Part shown: in pieces, positions 1-5,300 of the stretch
Numbering within the stretch: position 1 is the first letter of the stretch
Layout: each line of letters opens with the position of its first letter
NCBI GenBank assembly: GCA_017379815.1
Contig: JAFNVK010000012.1
Location: 1-7,247, forward strand
Length of the DNA stretch: 7,247 nt
Reading direction: 5' to 3'
DNA from: Clostridia bacterium
Lineage (GTDB): Bacteria > Bacillota > Clostridia > Oscillospirales > CAG-272
Program-made: the position numbers and the translations under genes
Notes under the pieces: generated by a model
Seen by the model: the letters and a program-made list of their open reading frames with translations, nothing else
Databases searched by the model: none
What the model was told of the DNA's origin: nothing

Positions 1-935
1 CAATACGCAAAGGCACGCTTGCCGATCTCCTCGATCGCGGCGGGGAGGGTGAGATTTTCCAGTGCGGAGCAGTTGAGGAAGGCGGCCTCTCCGATATAGC
101 GGAGCGAGGCGGGCAGGTTGAGCCTTCGCAGGCGCGTGCATCCGCAACAGGCATTTCCTCCGATATAGGTGATCTCTCCCGCGATCTCCAGATCCTCCAG
201 GCTTTCGCAATCCAGGAAGGTATAGTCGGCGAGAAAGCGAACGAGCGAGGGAATGCGGAAGGAGACGAGCGCGTCGCAGTTGGCGAAGGCTCCCGTGCCG
301 ATGTAGTTGACCGTCTCGGGAAGGACCACGTCCTCAAGGCGAGGGCAGTAAGAGAAGGCAAAGCGGCCTACCGTTTGCAACGCGGCGGGCAGCGTGACCC
401 TTTTTAGCGCGTGACAATGGAAGAACAGGCCGGTTTTTACGGCGAGCAGGCTATCGGGCAGACGGATCTCCTCAAGGGCAGAGCAGTGTGCAAAGGCATA
501 GCTGCCAAGGCGAGCAAGCTCGGCGGGAAGCACGACGTGGTGCAGGGCAGAGCAACCGCGGAAGGCGTTTTCGCCGATCGAATGCAGGGAGCGGGGCAGA
601 ATAACGCTGCCGAGCGACACGCATCCGCGAAAGACGGCGGCGTCGAGATAGCGAAGTCCTGCGGGGAAGAGCACGACGCTGAGTGCGGTGCAATCGCGGA
701 AGGCTTCCTCGTGAATGGCGGAAACGTTTTTGCCGATCACCACCTTGGTCAGACGTCGGTTTCCGGCAAAGGCCTCACGCGCAATGGTGGTCACGGTGTT
801 GGGGATCACCACCTCGGCGGCCTTGCCGTAGTAGCGGACCAGAACGCCGCTTCGGATCTCACAGTGCTTGAGAAAGTCCGTCTCCGCAGGGGTATTTCGG
901 CGCGATTCTGCAGGGGTACGGATCGGTTTGTTCAT
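1..935 (-). CDS. BspA-type leucine-rich-repeat protein (LRR_5 class), C-terminus cut by window edge
   Basis: The reading frame starts at ATG 935-933 and stays open to the left edge, giving 311 visible residues. After an N-terminal stretch of about 40 residues, everything is a tandem array of 23-residue repeats with the pattern LPxxLxxIGxxAFxxCxAL. Repeats begin near residues 41, 64, 87, 110, 133, 156, 179, 202, 225, 248, 271 and 294, with no insertion or deletion between them; the twelfth is cut off. This matches the BspA/LRR_5 family, whose members usually act as binding scaffolds and are often surface proteins. Here the N-terminus is polar and charged (MNKPIRTPAESRRNTPAETD) with no signal peptide or membrane segment, so a cytoplasmic location is inferred unless the missing C-terminus holds an anchor. 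AAGGA motifs at 947-951 and 952-956 (complement) serve as ribosome binding site, 11 or more bases upstream. The gene lies 25 bases after the hprK stop and is probably co-transcribed. The ligand is unknown. Confidence 0.9.
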   Translation of the reverse strand, partial: MNKPIRTPAESRRNTPAETDFLKHCEIRSGVLVRYYGKAAEVVIPNTVTTIAREAFAGNRRLTKVVIGKNVSAIHEEAFRDCTALSVVLFPAGLRYLDAAVFRGCVSLGSVILPRSLHSIGENAFRGCSALHHVVLPAELARLGSYAFAHCSALEEIRLPDSLLAVKTGLFFHCHALKRVTLPAALQTVGRFAFSYCPRLEDVVLPETVNYIGTGAFANCDALVSFRIPSLVRFLADYTFLDCESLEDLEIAGEITYIGGNACCGCTRLRRLNLPASLRYIGEAAFLNCSALENLTLPAAIEEIGKRAFAY

Positions 936-960
936 GGATCTTGCATTCCTTTCCTTAGCG

Positions 961-1896
961 TCAGGGCTCAAGTCCCATCTGCCGCATCAGTTGCTTGTTG
1001 AATTCCTCGGCCGTGTTGTAGCCCATGCGCTTCTGGCGGTTATTCATGGCGGCGATCTCAAGGATAATGGCCAGGTTTCGTCCGGGGCGGACGGGAACGG
1101 TGATGGAGGGAACGTCAAGACCGAGAATGTTGATGCTCTCCTCCTCCATGCCGAGGCGGTCGTACATTTTGCCCTCCACCCAGTTTTCCAGCTGGATCAC
1201 GAGGTCCACGCGCTCGGTCTCCTTAACGGCGCCCATACCGAACAAGCGGCGCACGTCCACGATGCCGATGCCGCGCAGCTCCACGTAGTGGCGAATGATC
1301 TCGGGAGCGGAGCCGACCAGAGTCTTGTCCGAGACGCGCTTGATCTCCACGGCGTCGTCTGCGATCAGACGGTGGCCTCTCTTGATCAGCTCGATCGCGG
1401 TCTCACTCTTACCGATGCCGCTGTCACCAAGGAGCAGAAGACCCTCGCCGTAGACCTCCACGAGGCCTCCGTGTCGGGTGATGCGGGGAGCCAGATGCGT
1501 GTTCAGCGAGGAGATAAGGCTGGCCATGATCGGGCTGGTTTTGGCGGTCGTGCGCAGGATGGGCACGCCCTTTTGCTTAGCGCGCTGAATGATGGCCTCG
1601 TCCACGGGAAGTCCCGTCGTGTAGAGAATGGCCACGGGTCCTGCATCCACGAGCTGCTGCAGGCGCAAGCGCTTTGCGCTGGCGTCGAGCGAGTTGAGGT
1701 ATTGGGTCTCCGCCTTGCCGATCAGCTGAATGCGCTCCGGCTCAAAGATCTCGTAGAAGCCTGCCAGAGCAAGACCCGGGCGGTTGACCTCGGGCGAGGT
1801 GATCTGGATCTTGTCAAAATGCTCGGGGCGAACGACCACCTCCAGGCGGTGATCCTCGACGAGCTTAGATAGGGGAATTTGATAAGGCTCCTTCAC
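961..1896 (-). CDS. hprK: HPr kinase/phosphorylase (bifunctional HprK/P)
   Basis: The product phosphorylates Ser46 of HPr using ATP or pyrophosphate and also removes that phosphate, controlling carbon catabolite repression and PTS sugar uptake in the cytoplasm. From the GTG start at 1896 it is 311 residues, the usual family length. The N-terminal domain runs to about residue 125. The kinase domain carries the catalytic His near residue 142 (RHGGLVEVYG), a P-loop GDSGIGKS at 157-164 followed by Glu, acidic residues in ADDAVEI near 179-185, the HprK signature ELRGIGIVDV near 206-215, and the PVRPGRN loop near 268-274. All expected catalytic positions seem intact. An in-frame ATG at 1905-1903 would add three residues but directly abuts the AAAGGAGG ribosome site, while the GTG sits 9 bases from it; GTG is therefore preferred. 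The frame stays open further upstream, but that part has no family similarity and overlaps the promoter. The LRR gene follows after 25 bases. No gene for HPr is in the window. Confidence 0.97.
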   Translation of the reverse strand: MKEPYQIPLSKLVEDHRLEVVVRPEHFDKIQITSPEVNRPGLALAGFYEIFEPERIQLIGKAETQYLNSLDASAKRLRLQQLVDAGPVAILYTTGLPVDEAIIQRAKQKGVPILRTTAKTSPIMASLISSLNTHLAPRITRHGGLVEVYGEGLLLLGDSGIGKSETAIELIKRGHRLIADDAVEIKRVSDKTLVGSAPEIIRHYVELRGIGIVDVRRLFGMGAVKETERVDLVIQLENWVEGKMYDRLGMEEESINILGLDVPSITVPVRPGRNLAIILEIAAMNNRQKRMGYNTAEEFNKQLMRQMGLEP

Positions 1897-1905
1897 GGTG
1901 CACAT

Positions 1906-1913
1906 CCTCCTTT
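1906..1913 (-). promoter_or_regulatory. Ribosome binding site of hprK
   Basis: The complement reads AAAGGAGG, a near-perfect anti-16S match. It touches the ATG at 1905 with no spacer but lies 9 bases from the GTG at 1896, which is why the GTG is chosen as start. Confidence 0.75.
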
Positions 1914-1936
1914 GCCTTTTGTAGATTCTTTCTTCT

Positions 1937-1945
1937 ATTTTATCA
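1937..1945 (-). promoter_or_regulatory. Extended -10 promoter for hprK and the LRR gene
   Basis: On the complement strand the sequence TGATAAAAT fits an extended -10 element (TGn followed by TAAAAT at 1937-1942). No convincing -35 hexamer is found at 16-18 bases, which extended -10 promoters tolerate. Transcription would begin near 1930, leaving a leader of about 34 bases before the GTG start. It lies in an AT-rich intergenic stretch between divergent genes, in contrast to the GC-rich surroundings. Confidence 0.55.
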
Positions 1946-2027
1946 CAAACTTCGGACAAAAGGAATAGTTTTTGCAAAATTTCATGGCTTTTTTTTGCGT
2001 ATTCATAAAAAAGACACAAGTATCCTG

Positions 2028-2033
2028 TATAAT
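2028..2033 (+). promoter_or_regulatory. Putative -10 element of the foldase-like/membrane protein operon
   Basis: A perfect TATAAT occurs in the AT-rich divergent intergenic region, about 40 bases before the start codon of the downstream lipoprotein. A good -35 is not apparent: TTCATA at 2002-2007 is the best resemblance, but its 20-base spacer is too long. Transcription would begin near 2040, giving a short leader. Confidence 0.5.
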
Positions 2034-2055
2034 GAGAGGGAATATAACGAAACGA

Positions 2056-2063
2056 AAAGGAGG
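2056..2063 (+). promoter_or_regulatory. Ribosome binding site of the PrsA/SurA-like lipoprotein gene
   Basis: The sequence AAAGGAGG ends 9 bases before the ATG at 2073 but only 3 bases before an earlier in-frame ATG at 2067. The spacing favours 2073, giving an N-terminus MRRRIAALV typical of a lipoprotein signal peptide. Confidence 0.7.
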
Positions 2064-2072
2064 TCGATGCAA

Positions 2073-3080
2073 ATGAGACGAAGAATTGCCGCGCTGGTGC
2101 TGATGATAGTGCTTTGCCTGTCGGCGCTCGTCGGCTGTACGTCGGCCAAGACCAAGCAGGAAAGACGCGTGATCGGCACCTGCGCGGGCTACGACGTGCG
2201 CTACGAGGAGCTTCGCTATCTGACCCTGACCTACAAGGAGCTGTTTGAGGATACCTACGGCGAGGGGATCTGGGAGGATCCCGTTACCGCGGAGAAATAC
2301 CGCGCGGAGCTGGAGGAGACGGTCTGGGATCTGCTCCTGAACAACTACGCCGTTCTTGCCACCTGCGACCAATACCTGCCCAAGAAGAACGCCATCGAGG
2401 ATGAGGCCATCACCGAGGCGGTGGACGGCATGATCGAGGAGATGATCGCCTCCTACGGGAGCAAAAAGGAATACCGCAAGGCACTTGAGGCGTATCACAC
2501 CACCGAGAGCTTTTTGCGCTTCACCTTTGCGGTGGCACAGCTCGAGAACGAGCTGATCTACGCTCTTAGCGACGATTGGGAGCTGATGATCAACGATCTT
2601 AGCGACTTTGAGGCCTGGCTGCGTGAGGGCAACTGCGTTTACGTGCAGCACGTCTTTATCCGCAACGATCCCGGTGAGGACGTGGAGGAGAACCGCGCAA
2701 AGGCCGCCAAGGTAAGGCTTGATCTGATCGGCGCGGAGAATGCGGAGCAGATCAACTCCATCATCGGCGCCGGCCTGAACGAGGATCTGCAGCCCTCGCC
2801 CTATTACGTGGTGACGGGGGTGTACGTTCCCGAGATCGAGAACGCCGCCTTTGCTCTTGACTACGTGGGCGACGTCAGCCACGTGGCCGAAACCGAGGAC
2901 GGCTTTTACGTGCTGGTCCGTATGGAGGACAGCCCCGAGACGCTTCTCTCCAAGATCACCGCGCTCTTCTCGGATTACCAAGCCACGGTGGCGGAGGATT
3001 ACGTCGAAAAAACCAAGGAGACCCTGGAGATCGAGCTGAATGAATACGGCCTCTCCCTGGATCTGTTGGAGATCGAATAA
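2073..3080 (+). CDS. PrsA/SurA-like peptidylprolyl isomerase-type lipoprotein
   Basis: The 335-residue product begins with a lipoprotein signal peptide: positively charged MRRR, a hydrophobic core and lipobox LVGC at 19-22, so the mature protein should be lipid-anchored at Cys22 on the outer face of the membrane. Residues of about 30-180 are acidic and helical, resembling the chaperone arms of SurA/PrsA. Residues of about 187-285 resemble a PpiC parvulin domain: VYVQHVFI at 189-196 corresponds to the family's first strand and histidine, and NAAFALDYVGDVSHVAETEDGFYVLVR-like text near 257-283 matches the end of the domain, ending with a Gly-Phe-Tyr where active members usually have Gly-Tyr-His. 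Isomerase activity is therefore doubtful; a holdase or foldase role for secreted proteins is inferred. It heads an apparent operon, followed 39 bases later by a membrane protein gene, and is transcribed divergently from hprK. The alternative start at 2067 would add two residues. Confidence 0.78.
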   Translation: MRRRIAALVLMIVLCLSALVGCTSAKTKQERRVIGTCAGYDVRYEELRYLTLTYKELFEDTYGEGIWEDPVTAEKYRAELEETVWDLLLNNYAVLATCDQYLPKKNAIEDEAITEAVDGMIEEMIASYGSKKEYRKALEAYHTTESFLRFTFAVAQLENELIYALSDDWELMINDLSDFEAWLREGNCVYVQHVFIRNDPGEDVEENRAKAAKVRLDLIGAENAEQINSIIGAGLNEDLQPSPYYVVTGVYVPEIENAAFALDYVGDVSHVAETEDGFYVLVRMEDSPETLLSKITALFSDYQATVAEDYVEKTKETLEIELNEYGLSLDLLEIE

Positions 3081-3119
3081 GTCAGTCAGCAGAGCAGAAT
3101 ACGAAAAGGAGGGAAGGAT

Positions 3120-4061
3120 ATGGCACGCTTTGGACTTGGACGGCAGCATCGCCGCGTTCCGCACGGACGCGGAGACTTTGCACGCACGCCCCTTTTCATC
3201 GTTGCCGTCTGCCTCGTCGGCGCGATCCTTCTGACCGTGCTGGTCGGCAATATTCTTCGTCTCACCCTCTCCGAGGAGGTCTATGACCGCTTGACCCGAG
3301 GCGAGCCCGAGACCGAGCCCGCGCTTCCCGAGCAGGATCCTGCCTACAAGGCAATCCGCGCTCCTGCCTTCCGCCCGGGAGACGCCATCGACGCGCTTGC
3401 GGGAAGAACGGCGGTCTCGCTGCTCTTGAATCTTCCCGACGGAAAAACCACCTACACCTCGCCCGTCTCGCTCTATCAGGGGTTGGCCGAGGAGGAGGGC
3501 ACGCCCCTTGAGGATACGATGATCGAGCTTGCCTCGCTGATCCCTTACGTCAGCGGCCTGTACTGTGTGCAGGGCGCATCGGCCGAGAGTGCCGATCTGC
3601 GCTATGCCAAGGCCATGGAGGAGGGGGCGCTTCTGCGGGAATTCTACCGCATGGGAGGCAGAGAGGTCGTGCTTTCGGGCATTCCCTTTGCCTCGCTCGA
3701 CCTGCGCTCGACCCTGGCTTACGTGTCGGCCGTCAAGCAGGCCGCGGGGGGAGAACTGCCCATCGGTGTTGCTATTCCCCTGACTGTTGCCGAGGGGAAG
3801 GATGCCTGGGAGCTGCTCGGCTCGCTTCTTGAGGTCTGCGATTTTCTCGTGCTGGATCTTTCTAAGGAGGCTACCGATCCGCAGTCCCCGACCAACGATT
3901 TCGGCGTGGCGCTTGACGTGGCCGAGATCCTTTCCCGCGCGGAGTTTTACCGCACACAGTATCGGATGCGCCTGTTGATCGCGGAGGATCAGCAAACGGT
4001 CTACGATGCCCTGCAATACCGTCTGATCATGGATTGGCAGGTCAAGGGAAGCCTTTCCTGA
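3120..4061 (+). CDS. Single-pass membrane-anchored protein of unknown function
   Basis: The 313-residue protein has a basic N-terminal tail (about residues 1-23, many Arg and His), one hydrophobic segment near 25-46 (LFIVAVCLVGAILLTVLVG), an acidic, Pro/Glu-rich linker near 60-75, and a soluble domain from about 80 to the end. By the positive-inside rule the C-terminal domain should lie outside the cell. That domain alternates hydrophobic strands and helices (for example TAVSLLLNLPDG at 97-108, EVVLSGIPF at 182-190, LPIGVAIPL at 213-221, FLVLDLSKE at 242-250). This suggests an alpha/beta fold, possibly a glycoside-hydrolase-like TIM barrel, but no catalytic motif could be identified. The start is supported by AAAGGAGGG at 3105-3113, six bases upstream. 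It lies 39 bases after the foldase-like lipoprotein gene with no terminator between, so both are probably co-transcribed and may work together at the envelope. The specific function is not recognised. Confidence 0.75.
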   Translation: MARFGLGRQHRRVPHGRGDFARTPLFIVAVCLVGAILLTVLVGNILRLTLSEEVYDRLTRGEPETEPALPEQDPAYKAIRAPAFRPGDAIDALAGRTAVSLLLNLPDGKTTYTSPVSLYQGLAEEEGTPLEDTMIELASLIPYVSGLYCVQGASAESADLRYAKAMEEGALLREFYRMGGREVVLSGIPFASLDLRSTLAYVSAVKQAAGGELPIGVAIPLTVAEGKDAWELLGSLLEVCDFLVLDLSKEATDPQSPTNDFGVALDVAEILSRAEFYRTQYRMRLLIAEDQQTVYDALQYRLIMDWQVKGSLS

Positions 4062-4067
4062 ACCCGT

Positions 4068-4130
4068 GAAAAAACGAAAAGAGCAAGAAGATAAGGAGAT
4101 TTTCCTTTTCTTCCTGCTCTTTCTTTTTTC
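4068..4130. terminator. Long imperfect bidirectional hairpin terminator
   Basis: An A/G-rich left arm (4068-4097) pairs with a T/C-rich right arm (4103-4130) over nearly 30 pairs, with two mismatches (4092/4108 and 4086/4114), two unpaired bases near 4075 and 4077, and a five-base loop at 4098-4102. The outermost pairs are an A run against a T run, so a U tract follows the stem on both strands. It sits between the convergent membrane-protein gene (stop at 4061) and the radical SAM gene (stop at 4165), and probably ends both transcripts. Confidence 0.75.
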
Positions 4131-4164
4131 GTTGTTTTTCGTCGGGGCGTTTTCGGCCCTTTGG

Positions 4165-5058
4165 TCAAAAGGTCTTTTCGTGAAAGCTTGGGGTGTAGAC
4201 CGCCGAGGCGGAGTCCGCGTCCTGCGTATAGCCCGAAAAGCCGAGGGCCGACGCCGTGCGGAGGACGCTCTCGTACTCAAAGGAGGTCAGCCTGCGGTGC
4301 AGGTCGGGGTAGGGGGTGTGCTTGGCAAATTCGGGGGTGTATTGGCGCATCAACGAGAGGAGAAAGGCGTCCGTGCCAAAGCGCTCGGCAAGCGCGTGGA
4401 GCAGGGCGATCGAGTCCTTCCTCTGTCCCGGCAGGACGAGGTGGCGCACCAGCACGCCGTTTTGCAAAAGACCGTCTCCATCCAGGCGGCAGCTTGGCTG
4501 CTGGCGGAGCATTTCGGCAAGAGATGCAAAGGCGACGCTTGGGTAATCGGGCGCGTCCGAATAGGACAGAGCCAGGGCAGGGTCGAGGTATTTGCAGTCG
4601 GGGAGGTAGACGTCCACCAAGCCCTCAAGGCGGCGCAGGGTCTCCACGCTCTCGTAGCCGCTCGAATTGTAGACCACGGGAATGCCAAGCCTCTCCTCTA
4701 CGCGGGTGAGGATGGGCACGAGCTGACGGGCGTAGGGCGTTGGGGTGACGAGGTTGATGTTATGCACCCCCTCGTCGCGCAGGCGCAAAAGGATCTCCTC
4801 AAGCTCCTCGGCAGAAACCTCGCGTCCGAGCAGGCCGTGGCTGATCTCGCGGTTCTGGCAATACACGCAGCGCAGGTTACAGCCCGAGAAAAAGACGGTG
4901 CCCGAGCCGCGCGTGCCGCTGATGCAGGGCTCCTCAAAGGGGTGACGCGCCGCACGCGCCAGCAAAAATTGCGCAGGCGCGCCGCAGTATCCGCGCTCGC
5001 CCGTTTCTCGCGAAACGGCACAGGCACGTGGGCATTGGGTACAGAGCGGGGTGGACAC
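4165..5058 (-). CDS. PflX-type radical SAM protein (COG1313, pyruvate formate-lyase activase homologue)
   Basis: The 297-residue product carries the radical SAM signature SGCNLRCVYCQN, with the 4Fe-4S ligands Cys60, Cys64 and Cys67. An N-terminal cysteine group (Cys6, Cys9, Cys13, Cys25) is typical of this family. Further family stretches are INLVTPTPY (101-109), VVYNSSGYES (128-137), DVYLPDCKY (149-157), VLVRHLVLPG (202-211), LMRQYTPEF (236-244) and the C-terminal GYTQDADSASAVYTPSF (276-292). Length and motif order fit intact family members. Relatives of the pyruvate formate-lyase activase reductively cleave S-adenosylmethionine, but the substrate of this branch is not established and no glycyl radical enzyme lies nearby. 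The start is GTG at 5058-5056, with AAAGGAG eight bases upstream; the frame remains open further upstream but that part crosses the promoter. It appears monocistronic, divergent from the M14 peptidase gene and convergent with the membrane-protein gene. Confidence 0.93.
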   Translation of the reverse strand: MSTPLCTQCPRACAVSRETGERGYCGAPAQFLLARAARHPFEEPCISGTRGSGTVFFSGCNLRCVYCQNREISHGLLGREVSAEELEEILLRLRDEGVHNINLVTPTPYARQLVPILTRVEERLGIPVVYNSSGYESVETLRRLEGLVDVYLPDCKYLDPALALSYSDAPDYPSVAFASLAEMLRQQPSCRLDGDGLLQNGVLVRHLVLPGQRKDSIALLHALAERFGTDAFLLSLMRQYTPEFAKHTPYPDLHRRLTSFEYESVLRTASALGFSGYTQDADSASAVYTPSFHEKTF

Positions 5059-5094
5059 GGGAAGGTCTCCTTTCTTGCGGATTTTCTGTCTTCT

Positions 5095-5123
5095 ATTATA
5101 AACCGACGGGCGGGAAAAAGCAA
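5095..5123 (-). promoter_or_regulatory. Sigma-A-type promoter of the PflX-type gene
   Basis: On the complement strand TTGCTT (5118-5123) and a perfect TATAAT (5095-5100) are separated by exactly 17 bases (5101-5117). Transcription would begin near 5088, about 30 bases before the GTG start and 17 or so before its ribosome site. Confidence 0.8.
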
Positions 5124-5210
5124 GAGCCTGTCCGCGATTTTTCGTGAAAAAGGGGAGGAAACAGAAGCGGTAAGGAAGCGAAAAAGGAGGCACGTTGGCG
5201 AAAGCGTCTC

Positions 5211-5239
5211 TTGACAAGGAGGGCGGAATATGGTACAAT
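5211..5239 (+). promoter_or_regulatory. Strong sigma-A-type promoter of the M14 peptidase gene
   Basis: A perfect -35 TTGACA (5211-5216) is followed after a 17-base spacer by TACAAT (5234-5239), and TGG immediately before the -10 also makes it an extended -10. Transcription would begin near 5246. This is the best-formed promoter in the window and lies back to back with the promoter of the PflX-type gene, 87 bases apart at their -35 ends. Confidence 0.88.
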
Positions 5240-5250
5240 ATATCCGGCAC

Positions 5251-5272
5251 GTTCTGCAAAAAAAGGCAGAAC
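5251..5272 (+). other. Hairpin at the 5' end of the M14 peptidase mRNA
   Basis: GTTCTGC (5251-5257) pairs perfectly with GCAGAAC (5266-5272) around an eight-base, A-rich loop. It begins about five bases after the predicted transcription start. It has no U tract and so is not a terminator; it may stabilise the transcript's 5' end or affect translation. It could also be chance. Confidence 0.45.
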
Positions 5273-5300
5273 AAAAAGAGAAAGGGAACCCCCAAACCGC

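Noticed and set aside
1..935. About 69-base periodicity that might be read as a DNA repeat or CRISPR array.
   Set aside because: The periodicity is at protein level (23-residue leucine-rich repeats); the nucleotide units are diverged and there are no spacers.
932..946. Four-codon frame (ATG CAA GAT CCA TGA) overlapping the LRR gene's start codon as a possible coupling leader.
   Set aside because: The ribosome motif directly abuts its ATG, leaving no spacer, and such short frames arise by chance.
868..1872. Open frame on the plus strand opposite hprK.
   Set aside because: It mirrors the codon structure of hprK, whose catalytic motifs are all intact; no start signal on the plus strand.
1897..2072. 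Catabolite-responsive element near hprK.
   Set aside because: I looked for a TGWAANCGNTNWCA-like site in the divergent region and found no acceptable match.
1935..4280. A very long open frame on the minus strand spanning the foldase-like and membrane-protein genes.
   Set aside because: It lies antisense to two well-supported genes with ribosome sites and signal/membrane segments, and its product is low-complexity, Gly/Asp/His-rich text without motifs. GC-rich codon bias leaves such frames open by chance.
4066..5214. Open frame on the plus strand opposite the PflX-type gene.
   Set aside because: It runs through the terminator hairpin and the minus-strand promoter and has no family features.
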